From Variovorax sp. J22P240 (GTDB lineage: Bacteria; Pseudomonadota; Gammaproteobacteria; Burkholderiales; Burkholderiaceae_C): DNA of 64,000 bases. Shown here piece by piece: positions 26,401-34,324 of the stretch. Under the pieces are notes generated by a model that was not told where the DNA came from, did not search any database, and was given only the letters and a program-made list of their open reading frames with translations. Position 1 is the stretch's first letter. Every line of letters starts with the position of its first letter. Where the stretch lies: NCBI RefSeq assembly GCF_030316855.1, contig NZ_JASZYR010000001.1, positions 1,302,001-1,366,000 on the forward strand, given 5' to 3'. The position numbers and the translations under genes are program-made.

Positions 26401-26707
26401 CGGGATCGGTGCCGAGCTTGAAGGTCACGGTCAGCGTGAGCAGGCCGTCGGTCGTCGCCTGGCTGCTCATGTAGAGCATGCCTTCGACGCCGTTGATCGA
26501 TTCCTCCAGCGGCGTCGCCACCGTTTCAGCGATCACCTTCGGGTTGGCGCCGGGGTAGTTGGCGCGCACCACGACCGAAGGCGGCACCACCTCGGGGTAC
26601 TCGGAGATCGGCAGCCCGCGCAACGCGATCAGCCCCGCGATCAGCATCAGCAGCGAGAGCACGCCGGCAAAGATCGGCCGGTCGATAAAGAATTTGGACA
26701 GATTCAT
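23438..26707 (-). CDS. RND multidrug efflux pump, HAE1 (MexF/AcrB) type
   Basis: This 1089-residue proton-driven inner-membrane pump exports hydrophobic compounds. It starts MNLSKFFIDRPIFAGVLSLL, has the twelve-segment RND layout with two large periplasmic loops, the intramembrane Asp pair in GIVVDDAIVVVENVERNI and the relay Lys in GLSAKNAILIVEFARE. The C-terminal tail of about 45 residues beyond the last helix is longer than in AcrB. Overall it resembles the MexF branch. It lies 24 bases after the adaptor gene and 41 bases before the outer-membrane factor. Confidence 0.95.
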   Translation of the reverse strand: MNLSKFFIDRPIFAGVLSLLMLIAGLIALRGLPISEYPEVVPPSVVVRANYPGANPKVIAETVATPLEESINGVEGMLYMSSQATTDGLLTLTVTFKLGTDPDKAQQLVQNRVSQAEPRLPEEVRRLGITTIKSSPDLTMVVHLLSPNGRYDMTYLRNYAVLNVKDRLARVQGVGDVQLFGSGDYSMRVWLDPQKVAQRGLSASDVVRAIREQNVQAAAGVVGASPGLQGVDMQISINAQGRLQTEEEFGDIIVKTGGDGAVTRLRDVARLELGASSYALRSLLDNKDAVAVPIFAAPGSNAIQISNDVRATMAELKKNMPDGVDYSIVYDPTQFVRASIESVVHTLLEAIALVVLVVILFLQTWRASIIPLLAVPISVIGTFAVMHLFGFSINALSLFGLVLAIGIVVDDAIVVVENVERNIEAGLSPRQATYRAMREVSGPIIAIALVLVAVFVPLAFISGLTGQFYKQFALTIAISTVISAVNSLTLSPALAALLLRSHDAPKDALTRGMDRVFGGFFRGFNRIFHRGAEGYSTGVKGAISRKALMMVIYLALVAVTFGLFKAVPGGFVPAQDKQYLIGFAQLPDGATLDRTEEVTRRMNDIVMKQPGVEHAITFPGLSINGFTNSSNSGIVFVSLKDFDERKAANLSAGAIAGQLNGQFSQIQDAFIAIFPPPPVQGLGTTGGFKLQLEDRGSLGYAAMDGAVKAFMAKASQAPELAGMFTSWQVNVPQLYADIDRTKARQLGVSVTDVFDTMQIYLGSLYANDFNRFGRTYSVRVQADAPYRARAEDVGLLKVRSASGEMVPLSALMNIQPSYGPERAMRYNGFLSADINGGPAPGFSSGQAQDAIERIAAETLPKGIGFEWTELTYQEILAGNSALWVFPLAILLVFLVLAAQYESLTLPVAIILIVPMGLLAAMTGVWLSHGDNNVFTQIGLMVLVGLSAKNAILIVEFARELEFAGRTPIQAAIEASRLRLRPILMTSMAFVMGVLPLVLSSGAGAEMRKAMGIAVFSGMIGVTAFGLFLTPVFYVLLRRMTGNRPLKLHGEVPHGDAFVSADQPVAAEHVGAAGGGSLRPSPAAPLKAIE

Positions 26708-26731
26708 GATGATTCTCCGAGAGCCCTGCGA

Positions 26732-27976
26732 TCAGGACTTCGCGTCAGCCACGTGTTGGGCCGGTGGTTGCACTTCGGCCTTGGCGTCCATGGTCACGGT
26801 CTGCGGCGCCACGAGCGCGCCCGGGCGGATGTGCTGCAGGCCATTGACGACCACGCGCTCTCCGGCCTTCAGGCCCTTGGTCACGACACGCAGGCCATTG
26901 ACCGGCACGCCCAGCGTCACCTCGCGGTACTCGGCCTTGTTGCCCTCGCCGACGACCATCACGAACTTCTTGTTCTGGTCGGTGCCCACTGCGCGTTCGT
27001 TGACCAGCAGCGCCGGTTCGCTGCGTGCCTGGCCCATGCGGATGCGGGCGAACTGGCCGGGGATCAGCGCGCCATCCTTGTTGTCGAAGGCTGCGCGCAC
27101 GCGCACCGTGCCACTCCTGGCATCGACCTGGTTGTCGATGAGCTGCAGACGGCCTTCATAGGGCGTGCCGTCGATGCCGGCGGTGCCCATCTGCACGGGG
27201 ATGCCTTCGATGCGCGTGCGCGCGCTCGCGCCGCCGGGCAGATCCTTCAGCGCGCGGACGACGATCTGCTCGTCGGCATCGAAGCTCGCGTAGATCGGGC
27301 TCACGGACACCAGCGTTGTCAGCACCGGCGCACCGGGGCCGGCCGCAACGAGGTTGCCGACCGTCACTTCGAGCTTGCCAATGCGGCCCGCGACCGGGGC
27401 GCGCACTTGCGTGTAGCCCAGGTTCAGGCGTGCGCTCTGCAGCGAGGCCTGCGCCGCGCGCAGGTTGGCTTCGGCTTCGCGACCGGCGTTGGTGCGCTCG
27501 TCCAGTTCGCGCTGTGCAATGGCCTTCTCATCCCAGAGGCGGCGTGCGCGTTCCTGCTCGCTGCGGGTGAACGACACCCTGGCCTGGGCGGAGGCCACCT
27601 GCGCCTCGGCGCGTTCCACTTCAGCCGCGTAGGGCGCGGGGTCGATGGTGATCAGCAATTCACCCTGCTTCACCAAGGTGCCCTCGCGGAAGTGCACGGC
27701 CTGCACGGCACCCGCCACGCGGGACCGGACGTCGACCCGTTCGACGGCTTCGAGGCGACCGGAGAACTCGTCCCAGGTATTGACTTCGGTCGCGGCCACC
27801 GTGGCCACCGAGACCTGCGTAGCGCGCGGGGCCGAAACGGCCGCGGCGTCGTTGGCCTCCGCATTGAAACCATGGAAGCCGAGCGCGGCGGAGGCGATCG
27901 CCACCAGTGCGGTGACGCCGGTCACTGCGGGCCAGAGGCCGCGGCGGGCCGTCGAGGAAAGCTTGGGGTTCGTCAT
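26732..27976 (-). CDS. RND periplasmic adaptor protein, MexE type
   Basis: This 414-residue membrane-fusion protein links the RND pump to the outer-membrane channel. It starts MTNPKLSSTARRGLWPAV with one N-terminal membrane anchor, then the lipoyl-half motif VRSRVAGAVQAVHFREG, a coiled-coil hairpin at about 100-170 (VERAEAQVASAQARV), the second lipoyl half APVAGRIGKLEV, and the beta-barrel. It lacks a lipobox Cys, so it is anchored by its helix. It is first in the three-gene efflux operon; the 27977-28227 spacer should hold the operon promoter. Confidence 0.93.
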   Translation of the reverse strand: MTNPKLSSTARRGLWPAVTGVTALVAIASAALGFHGFNAEANDAAAVSAPRATQVSVATVAATEVNTWDEFSGRLEAVERVDVRSRVAGAVQAVHFREGTLVKQGELLITIDPAPYAAEVERAEAQVASAQARVSFTRSEQERARRLWDEKAIAQRELDERTNAGREAEANLRAAQASLQSARLNLGYTQVRAPVAGRIGKLEVTVGNLVAAGPGAPVLTTLVSVSPIYASFDADEQIVVRALKDLPGGASARTRIEGIPVQMGTAGIDGTPYEGRLQLIDNQVDARSGTVRVRAAFDNKDGALIPGQFARIRMGQARSEPALLVNERAVGTDQNKKFVMVVGEGNKAEYREVTLGVPVNGLRVVTKGLKAGERVVVNGLQHIRPGALVAPQTVTMDAKAEVQPPAQHVADAKS

Positions 27977-28150
27977 GATTGAAAGGTCCTTTTGGTGACT
28001 CTCGGGATGCAAGGCGCCCTCCCGCGCGGATAGCGCAGGACAGCGGGGAAAACGAAAATCGGATGGGAGCGCGTCGCCGGGGGCACTGCGGACGGGCGGT
28101 CGCGCTGGCAAAGGCATCCCCCGCACAGCGGTTGTGTCGCCATGCAGATC

Positions 28151-28196
28151 GAGGTGCATTCACCTCACCTTCGGGGTGATCCCGCGCGACGGGATC
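28151..28196. repeat. Run of three small hairpins
   Basis: Three inverted repeats stand side by side: AGGTG-CATT-CACCT, TCACC-TTCGG-GGTGA and GATCCCG-CGCGA-CGGGATC. They lie in the 251-base spacer between the hydrolase stop and the efflux adaptor start. They may end the hydrolase transcript or shape the 5' leader of the efflux mRNA; no T-run supports a standard terminator. Confidence 0.45.
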
Positions 28197-28227
28197 CTTC
28201 AGTGCACGGGGCGCCGTGCTTCGCCGC

Positions 28228-29088
28228 TCAGTGGGGCGGCGGTGCCGCGCTGAAAAACTCGCGGAAGTGCTTCTGTACGACCGCCTCGCAGGCCGCACAA
28301 CCTGAATCGTCCGGCTGATAGAGCGCTTCGGGCCAGTTCGATGCGCCGGGCAGCACGCTGCTGGTCACCGCAATCCCGGCGTCGCTCAGCCGCTTGGCGA
28401 AGTTCAGCGCCTCGTCGCGCATCGGGTCGTCCTTGCCGACGAGCACGAGTGTTCTTGCCAGCTCGGCCAGACGGAGCGACCCGCCGGGCACCGCGTACGG
28501 GTGCGTGGCATTCATCGGCCGGCTGAGGTACTCCTGCCAGCCCGAAGCCCACTTGCACTGGACGGCGTCACCCTTGGCCTGTCGCAGCGAAGGCGTGCCT
28601 GCGCACGGATCGAGCATCGGCGACAGCAGTATCTGCCCCGCCAGTGGCGGATGGGCCCTGTCGCGCGCCATCAGTGCGACCGCAGCCGCGAGGTTGCCGC
28701 CGGCTTCTTCGCCGGCCAGGAACAGCTGCGCTCCCCTGCCCGCCAGCTTCATGCGCTGCTTGTAAACCCATTCGAGCGCAGCAAAACCGACTTCGATAGG
28801 TTCTGGAAACGGAGCCTTGGGCGCCAATGGATAGTCCAGCGAAACGACCACAGCGCCCGCACCCGCCAGCAACCGGGCCACGTTGCGGCCGTTGTCCAGG
28901 TCGCCGCACACGAAGGTGCCGCCATGAAAATGCAGGACCAGCGGTGACGTGGTGCCCCGCACTCGCTCGCCGTACAGGCGCGCCAGCACGGGTTCGCGCT
29001 CCGGCAGTTCGATGCGGATGTCCGTTTCGGCCCCCCGCGCGGGAGCCGCGGAGGCTTCAGCAGTTGGCAGGGTTGGAAGGGTGGACAT
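28228..29088 (-). CDS. Alpha/beta-hydrolase-fold protein with missing catalytic Ser and His
   Basis: This 286-residue protein follows the bacterial hormone-sensitive-lipase pattern: oxyanion loop FHGGTFVCGD at 54-63, a nucleophile-elbow segment, and the Asp loop VGKDDPMRDEA at 218-227. At the elbow, where the family has GDSAGG, this protein reads GEEAGG (Glu128 in the Ser place). Where the family has a His (MIHGF-type loop) it reads GASNWPEAL near 249-256. Two of three triad residues are therefore absent, so esterase activity is unlikely; a ligand-binding or structural role is inferred. It is divergent from a LysR gene and upstream, same strand, of the RND operon. Confidence 0.85.
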   Translation of the reverse strand: MSTLPTLPTAEASAAPARGAETDIRIELPEREPVLARLYGERVRGTTSPLVLHFHGGTFVCGDLDNGRNVARLLAGAGAVVVSLDYPLAPKAPFPEPIEVGFAALEWVYKQRMKLAGRGAQLFLAGEEAGGNLAAAVALMARDRAHPPLAGQILLSPMLDPCAGTPSLRQAKGDAVQCKWASGWQEYLSRPMNATHPYAVPGGSLRLAELARTLVLVGKDDPMRDEALNFAKRLSDAGIAVTSSVLPGASNWPEALYQPDDSGCAACEAVVQKHFREFFSAAPPPH

Positions 29089-29114
29089 GGACGACCTCGG
29101 TGGCTGAACGATGG

Positions 29115-29147
29115 GTTGAATATAAGACGTCGTTGATATGCTTCAAC
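29115..29147. promoter_or_regulatory. Possible LysR-type operator in the divergent promoter
   Basis: GTTGAA and TTCAAC form inverted outer arms 21 bases apart, flanking an AT-rich centre that includes TTGATAT. The site is in the 165-base region between the divergent hydrolase and LysR genes, where LysR proteins normally bind. Binding is inferred. Confidence 0.35.
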
Positions 29148-29253
29148 AAGATCACGGACCTCACTCTGTTTCCAATCGACTAACAATCGCCTCAAAAGGC
29201 CGTGTGAGAATTCCGCTCCCCCCGGCCCCCGGGCCACCCCAGGAGCAGCATAG

Positions 29254-30168
29254 ATGGATCAGATCCAGGCCATGCGGATTTTTGTCCGCGTCGTCGAAGC
29301 AGGTACGTTCACGCGCGCCGCCGATTCGCTCGGCCTGCCCAAGGGCACGGTCACCAAGCAGATCCAGGCGCTGGAGTCGCGCCTGCACGTGAAGCTCCTG
29401 AACCGCACCACGCGCCGGGTCACGGTCACGCCTGACGGCGCGGCGTACTTCGAGCGCACCGCGCGCCTGCTGAACGACTTCGACGACATCGAGGCCAGCA
29501 TGACCAATGCACAGGCCAACCCCACGGGCCGGCTGCGCATCGATGTGGGGTCGTCGATGGCGAGGCTGGTCATCCTCCCTTCCCTGTCGACCTTCTGCGA
29601 CCGATACCCCGACATCCAGGTTGACGTGGGCGTGAGCGACCGTACGGTCGACCTGATCACCGACAACGTCGATTGCGTGATCCGCGGCGGCGAACTGGCC
29701 GACCAGTCTCTGGTGGCGCGCCGCATCGGCAACCTGCCCTGGATGACCGTGGCCTCACCGGCCTACCTCAAACGCTACGGCGCACCGCAGCATCCGACCG
29801 ACATCGAGAAGCGCCATCTGGTGGTGAGCTTCTTCTCCGGCAGCACACGCCGTGTATACCCGCATGAGTTCCAACGTGGCGACGAGCACTTCGAGATCGC
29901 AGGACCTTACCGAGTGTCGGTCAACGACAGCAACGCGCATATGACCGCGGTGCTGGGTGGCTTCGGCCTTTCGCAGGTCATTACTTATATGGCGGAGCCC
30001 TACATCGCCAGCGGCGAGCTCATCGAGATCCTGCCGGACTGGAAGCGGCCGCCACTGCCCGTGCACGTCGTCTATCCGCCCAACCGCCATCTGAGCGCCA
30101 AAGTCCGCGCCTTCGTCGATTGGGCCGCAGACCTGTTCGCGAAGCACCCGCAATTGCAGCGGGTCTAA
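29254..30168 (+). CDS. LysR-family transcriptional regulator
   Basis: This 304-residue regulator begins MDQIQAMRIFVRVVEAGTF with a standard LysR winged helix-turn-helix over the first about 60 residues (FTRAADSLGLPKGTVTKQIQALE) and a periplasmic-binding-like effector domain from about 90 on. It is divergent from the degenerate hydrolase, and the RND efflux operon lies beyond that gene, an arrangement typical of a regulator controlling its neighbours. A GGAGCA ribosome site precedes the ATG. The effector is unknown. Confidence 0.92.
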   Translation: MDQIQAMRIFVRVVEAGTFTRAADSLGLPKGTVTKQIQALESRLHVKLLNRTTRRVTVTPDGAAYFERTARLLNDFDDIEASMTNAQANPTGRLRIDVGSSMARLVILPSLSTFCDRYPDIQVDVGVSDRTVDLITDNVDCVIRGGELADQSLVARRIGNLPWMTVASPAYLKRYGAPQHPTDIEKRHLVVSFFSGSTRRVYPHEFQRGDEHFEIAGPYRVSVNDSNAHMTAVLGGFGLSQVITYMAEPYIASGELIEILPDWKRPPLPVHVVYPPNRHLSAKVRAFVDWAADLFAKHPQLQRV

Positions 30169-30264
30169 GGGCACCTGGAGCCGGGCCAGGGTTCTTCGAC
30201 ACGTTTGACATCCGTCGGCGCTCAAGCGCAATATGCAGCGCATGTAGTCCGCTTGGAGAGTTCG

Positions 30265-30642
30265 ATGAACATGAAACTTCAGTTGCGCACGGCCGTGGCC
30301 GTGACATGCATGGCGCTGGCGATGGCGGCTGCGCCGGTCCGCGCGGCCGAGGTCCAGATGGTCACGGGTGAGCAGTGGACCCAATCGAGCGACGCCGTCA
30401 AGAAGGCGTATCTCGTCGGCCTCGCCAACATGGTTCAGGTCCAGACCGCCTATCAAGGCGCCAACCCGCCGACCGACGCGCAGAGCTTCATGCCGCGCCT
30501 CGCCAAGGGCATGCAGGGCCAGACGCTGGACGGGGTGCGCGAAAACCTAGACCGCTGGTATGCGGCGAACCCCACCAAGCTCAAGCGCCCGGTGCTCGAC
30601 ATCATCTGGTTTGAAATGGCCGTTCCCGGCCTGAAGAAGTGA
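30265..30642 (+). CDS. Small exported hypothetical protein
   Basis: This 125-residue protein starts MNMKLQLRTAVAVTCMALAM and has a clear Sec signal peptide ending near AAPVRA, leaving a mature domain of about 97 residues with no Cys and no recognised motif. The TGEQW...KAYLVGLANM and NLDRWYAANP segments suggest a small helical fold. GGAGAG precedes the ATG at 30265. It lies nine bases before the lipoprotein gene, so the two are probably cotranscribed and may act together in the envelope. Confidence 0.75.
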   Translation: MNMKLQLRTAVAVTCMALAMAAAPVRAAEVQMVTGEQWTQSSDAVKKAYLVGLANMVQVQTAYQGANPPTDAQSFMPRLAKGMQGQTLDGVRENLDRWYAANPTKLKRPVLDIIWFEMAVPGLKK

Positions 30643-30653
30643 CGGAGCTGATG

Positions 30654-30890
30654 ATGAAACGACTCGTATGGATGTCGGCCGTTGCGGCCATGACGCTCTT
30701 GGGTGCCTGCACGAACATGACGCCGCAGCAGCAGGGAACGATGAGCGGTGCCGGCATGGGTGCACTGGGTGGTGCAGGCATCGCCGCGATCGCAGGGGGC
30801 GACGCATGGACCGGCGCTGCGATCGGTGCCCTTGCCGGCGGTGTCGCCGGAAACATCAAGGGTGGACGGCAACAGCAATCCGGCTGGTGA
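30654..30890 (+). CDS. Glycine-zipper lipoprotein
   Basis: This 78-residue protein has a lipoprotein signal with lipobox LLGAC near residue 17-21, followed by a Gly/Ala-rich glycine-zipper segment (GMGALGGAGIAAIAGGDAW and GAAIGALAGGVAGNIKGG). Such proteins sit in the outer membrane or periplasm and can form helical membrane pairs. ATG 30651 just before is an equally possible start; 30654 gives the better distance to GGAG. It ends four bases from the convergent cobD stop. Confidence 0.8.
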   Translation: MKRLVWMSAVAAMTLLGACTNMTPQQQGTMSGAGMGALGGAGIAAIAGGDAWTGAAIGALAGGVAGNIKGGRQQQSGW

Positions 30891-30894
30891 GCGC

Positions 30895-31896
30895 TCAGGA
30901 TCGCGACGCGATCCATGCCCGTTGCAGCGCAGCCTGGCTGGCCGGCGACAGCACTCCGAGCCGAACGTGACCTGGAATACCAAAGGAGGCGGTATCGCGC
31001 AGCTTGATACCTTCCACCCTCAGTTCGGACACGCGCGCCCCTGAATACGGCAGGTCCGGCTTCGCACAAAAATAGTTGGCGACACCGGGCTCGCACACCC
31101 AACCCAGCGATTCGCACAGCGCGCGCTGCTCCGCCTTCCACGCGCTGAGCTTGAGCCGGCTCTTGCCGAGCCATTTCTGAGTGCCCTCATTGATCCACGA
31201 TTCGAGCAGTGCGACGCCATACGCGCCCAAGGGCCAGGAAGGCGCCAGGCGCTCGAGACGAGCGGCCATGTCCACGGCGCCCAGGGGCGCAATGGCATAG
31301 GCAGCGCGGATGCCCGTGAGGCCGAGGGCCTTGTTGGGAGTCCAGAGTTGCCAGATGCGATCGAGCTGGTCCCGGCCCAAGGCCAATGAACCCTGCAGTC
31401 GCAGCGGCTCGTAGGCCAAGTCGAGCACGCATGTCGCTTCCGCGTGCAATTGCGTCACGATATCCGCGAGTCCACCCGACTGGCCGAGCGGGCTGGATGG
31501 ATCGCAGCACCAGACCAGATCCGCTGCGCTTGCCTCGGGCTCAGGCTCGAAGCGCCACGCGCTCGCGGCGCGGAGATAGTCGCCATAGCAATGCCGCGGC
31601 ACCCAGACGCGCCGGCTGTCGCCCTGCGCGACGGCCGCGGTGATCCGGCCGATGAATTCGCTGGCGCTCGCAGCGATCACGATTCGCCGGATCTCGACCT
31701 GATGAAAGTGTGCGAGCCGCTCGCGCAGCGTCGTGTAAGCCGGGTCCGGATAGCGGCCGGCATCCACGCGCTGGAGCGCCAGCCGCGTTGCGGGGCAAGG
31801 ACCGCAGGCGTTGGCATTCGTGGAGAAATCGTGCGGCGCCACGCCTTCGGCATCCGTGCCGCCGTGCAGAGACTCGAAGATATTGGATGAGTTCAT
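30895..31896 (-). CDS. cobD: Threonine-phosphate decarboxylase, aminotransferase fold
   Basis: This PLP enzyme (CobD in Salmonella naming, CobC in Pseudomonas naming) makes (R)-1-amino-2-propanol phosphate, the linker joined to the corrin ring by CbiB. The 333-residue product starts MNSSNIFESLHGG and shows FSTNANACGPCP, the PDPAYTTLRERLA segment, and the PLP lysine in WTPNKALGLTGIR. The start overlaps the cbiB stop by four bases (ATGA); a long upstream extension lies inside cbiB. It is the last gene of the riboswitch-led cobalamin operon. Confidence 0.88.
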   Translation of the reverse strand: MNSSNIFESLHGGTDAEGVAPHDFSTNANACGPCPATRLALQRVDAGRYPDPAYTTLRERLAHFHQVEIRRIVIAASASEFIGRITAAVAQGDSRRVWVPRHCYGDYLRAASAWRFEPEPEASAADLVWCCDPSSPLGQSGGLADIVTQLHAEATCVLDLAYEPLRLQGSLALGRDQLDRIWQLWTPNKALGLTGIRAAYAIAPLGAVDMAARLERLAPSWPLGAYGVALLESWINEGTQKWLGKSRLKLSAWKAEQRALCESLGWVCEPGVANYFCAKPDLPYSGARVSELRVEGIKLRDTASFGIPGHVRLGVLSPASQAALQRAWIASRS

Positions 31897-32927
31897 CGTG
31901 ATCCCCATGTCGCCATGGAACCCAAAGCCAGTGTGGCGCAAAGCGCCGACAGTGCGACCACTCGATTCCCCAATGCCACCGCGCGCAGCGTGTCGGATGC
32001 GACCGGCGGGCGTCCCGCCAGATTCAATACGTAGACGCCGGGCTTCGCGAGTCGCACGCCGAGCAACAAAGCCATTGCGGCCATCGGCCAACCGCTGTTG
32101 GGGGATGGGGTCTTTTGCGCTTCCGACCCGACCTCACACGTTCCCGGCCTCACGCCGGAGAAGAGAGAGCAGCATAGAAGCAGTAGCGCCGTGAGACGGG
32201 CCGGCAACCAGGAAAGCACATCGTCGGCCCGAGCGGCCCATTTGCCGGCCCACTCCCACCGTCGCCCCTCACGCTCGCCGCGATAGCCCCACATCGCGTC
32301 GGCCGTGTTGGCGAAGCGATAAACCGCCGCACCGGGCAGTCCGAAGAGCACGAACCAGAAGACCGGAGCGACCAGTGAGTCGTTGAGGTTCTCGGACAGC
32401 GATTCGATTGCGCTTTCGCGAACCTCGCTGGCGCTCAATGCGCTGACATCGCGGCTGACGAGCCTTGCGAGTTGCATGCGGCCAGTATCGAGCGAATGGC
32501 TGAGTTCGCCTTCGACCGCGGCCACTTCGTCTCGAAGCATGCGCCATGACAGCAGTGGTTTGAGCGCGAGGCCCGTCAGCAGCGCCCCCGCCCACGCCGG
32601 CAGATGTCGTGCGAAAGCAGCGGTCAGACACCAGGCCACGACCATCACCAGGACAGCGCCCGCACACCAGGCAACACTGCCAGCGGCAAAACGGGAGAGA
32701 TCACGGGTTGCATCGGCGACTGCGGGCGGCGCGATGCGCCGGCCTGCCCAGCCCAGGTAGCAACCGATCCAGACCACGGGATGCCAGCGCGCGGGCGGCT
32801 CACCCAGCCAATGGTCGATGGCGAGGGCTAGCCAGAGGGCTGCGATCGACGCCAAGGCTGGCGCGCCCGCACCCCAGCCTTCCGCCAGAAAGGCAGGGAG
32901 CCATGCAGCGCCGAGCGCGTTGGTCAC
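31893..32927 (-). CDS. cbiB: Adenosylcobinamide-phosphate synthase
   Basis: CbiB (CobD in Pseudomonas naming) condenses adenosylcobyric acid with aminopropanol phosphate at the inner membrane. The 344-residue polytopic protein has the family N-terminus with AIDHWLGEPPARWHPVVWIG, SALSASEVRESAIESLSENLNDSLVAPVFW in the centre, and ANTADAMWGYRGER. Its stop overlaps the downstream decarboxylase start, a natural pairing because that enzyme supplies its substrate. It follows cobO by 15 bases. Confidence 0.94.
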   Translation of the reverse strand: MTNALGAAWLPAFLAEGWGAGAPALASIAALWLALAIDHWLGEPPARWHPVVWIGCYLGWAGRRIAPPAVADATRDLSRFAAGSVAWCAGAVLVMVVAWCLTAAFARHLPAWAGALLTGLALKPLLSWRMLRDEVAAVEGELSHSLDTGRMQLARLVSRDVSALSASEVRESAIESLSENLNDSLVAPVFWFVLFGLPGAAVYRFANTADAMWGYRGEREGRRWEWAGKWAARADDVLSWLPARLTALLLLCCSLFSGVRPGTCEVGSEAQKTPSPNSGWPMAAMALLLGVRLAKPGVYVLNLAGRPPVASDTLRAVALGNRVVALSALCATLALGSMATWGSR

Positions 32928-32942
32928 GAGGGTGGGCGGCGT

Positions 32943-33512
32943 CTAGTCTTCGATGCCGCGTTGGGCAGGGACGCCTGCCTTGAAGGCGTGCTTGATCATC
33001 TGCATCTCGGTGACCGTGTCTGCCAGTTCGATGATCTCGGGCGGGCAGCGGCGGCCGGTGAGCACCACGTGCACTTCCTTCGGCCGCGCACGCAGCGTTT
33101 CCAGCACGCCTTCGAGCGGCAGCCATCCGTAGATCAGCGGATACGTGATCTCGTCCAGTACGACCAGGAAATACTCGCCAGACAGAATCGACGCCTTCGC
33201 CTTTTCCCAGCCATCGCGGGCCAACTGGGCAGAATGCTCCAGGTCCTGGCTCTTCCAGCTGAAGCCGTCGCCCAGCCCTTCGATGGGGATGCCGATCTGC
33301 TCGAACATCCGGTGTTCGCCGAAGCGCGCCGTCGGCACCTTCATGAACTGGTAGATCTTCACAGCCTTGCCTCGGCCGTGCGCGCGCAGCGCCAGGCCAA
33401 AAGCCGCCGTGCTCTTGCCCTTGCCGTCGCCCGTGTTGACGATCACGACGCCGCGACGCTCGCCTTCAGGTTTCTCGTAGGGTTTTTCGCTGGGTGGGTT
33501 TTCGATTTGCAT
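32943..33512 (-). CDS. cobO: Corrinoid adenosyltransferase
   Basis: CobO (BtuR/CobA family) adenosylates reduced corrinoids with ATP. The 189-residue protein has the P-loop [34 protein letters not shown], the Walker-B-like [14 protein letters not shown], and [21 protein letters not shown] near the end. Length is typical. It lies 20 bases after the ABC ATPase gene in the same operon, so imported corrinoid would be adenosylated by a co-expressed enzyme. Confidence 0.96.
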   Translation of the reverse strand: MQIENPPSEKPYEKPEGERRGVVIVNTGDGKGKSTAAFGLALRAHGRGKAVKIYQFMKVPTARFGEHRMFEQIGIPIEGLGDGFSWKSQDLEHSAQLARDGWEKAKASILSGEYFLVVLDEITYPLIYGWLPLEGVLETLRARPKEVHVVLTGRRCPPEIIELADTVTEMQMIKHAFKAGVPAQRGIED

Positions 33513-33532
33513 GAGTGAGGTCGATCAATTCG

Positions 33533-34324
33533 CTATCTGGGAACAGCCATCCAGTGGTCCGCAACCCGGTGAAGAACCACGCGCTGGTCGAACACCGCTT
33601 CGAGCGCGCGGTGCGTGGCCGGGTCGTCGCAAGCACCGTGGCGCAATACTCGGCCGTGCGCCATGACGACCATGGCGTCGGCGGCGAGCGCGGCGTTGAG
33701 TTCGTGAAGCACGCTGACCACCGTGCGACCTCCAGCGACGAGTTCACGCGTGGTCTGCATCCAGTCGGCCTGGTGCGGTGGATCGAGGTTGGCGAGCGGT
33801 TCGTCCATCAGCAGCACTTCGGCTTCGACGGCCAGGGCACGCGCGAGCAGTACGCGCTGACGTTCGCCGCCCGAGAGCTGGCCGAGAGGCCGGTCGCGCC
33901 AGTCCCAGGCTTGCGTGCTGCGCAGTGCGCGCTCGACCGCGGCGCGATCGGCTTCGCTCGGGGCGGCCAGCCAGCGCTGGTGCGGCAGCCGCCCCAGCAT
34001 GGCGACGTCGTAAACCATGAGGTCGTCCGCGCTGCCCTCGCCCGCCCCGCCCTGGCCGAGCCACGACAGGCGCTGCGCACGTGCGCGCCCGGACAGCGCG
34101 CCGAGCGGCTGCCCGAGCAGCCGGACTTCACCGCCATGCGACAGCAATCCTGCCAGCACCTTGAGCAAGGTCGACTTGCCCGCGCCGTTGGGGCCGACGA
34201 TGCTGGTCCAGCGGCCGGCTGCGAGGGCGAGATCGATCCCGTGCAGCACCTCCGTGACGCCCAACGTAGCGCTGACGCTTCGTGCCTCGAGCGCGAGCCC
34301 CCGCGTGATGGCCGGCGCGCTCAC
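33533..34324 (-). CDS. btuD: Cobalamin ABC importer, ATPase subunit
   Basis: This 263-residue ABC ATPase powers uptake through the adjacent BtuC-type permease. It has Walker A GPNGAGKST near 45, the signature LSGGERQR, Walker B EVLLMDEP, and a switch His in VVSVLHELN. Its start overlaps the permease stop by four bases. FecE-like siderophore ATPases look alike, but the position in a cobalamin operon under a B12 riboswitch makes BtuD the best call. Confidence 0.9.
   Translation of the reverse strand: MSAPAITRGLALEARSVSATLGVTEVLHGIDLALAAGRWTSIVGPNGAGKSTLLKVLAGLLSHGGEVRLLGQPLGALSGRARAQRLSWLGQGGAGEGSADDLMVYDVAMLGRLPHQRWLAAPSEADRAAVERALRSTQAWDWRDRPLGQLSGGERQRVLLARALAVEAEVLLMDEPLANLDPPHQADWMQTTRELVAGGRTVVSVLHELNAALAADAMVVMAHGRVLRHGACDDPATHRALEAVFDQRVVLHRVADHWMAVPR

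Noticed and set aside
24263-27982. Plus-strand open frame of 1239 codons opposite the RND pump and adaptor
   Set aside because: It is antisense to two certain genes and rich in His/Arg/Asp repeats produced by reversed RND codons; no ribosome site or domain is visible.
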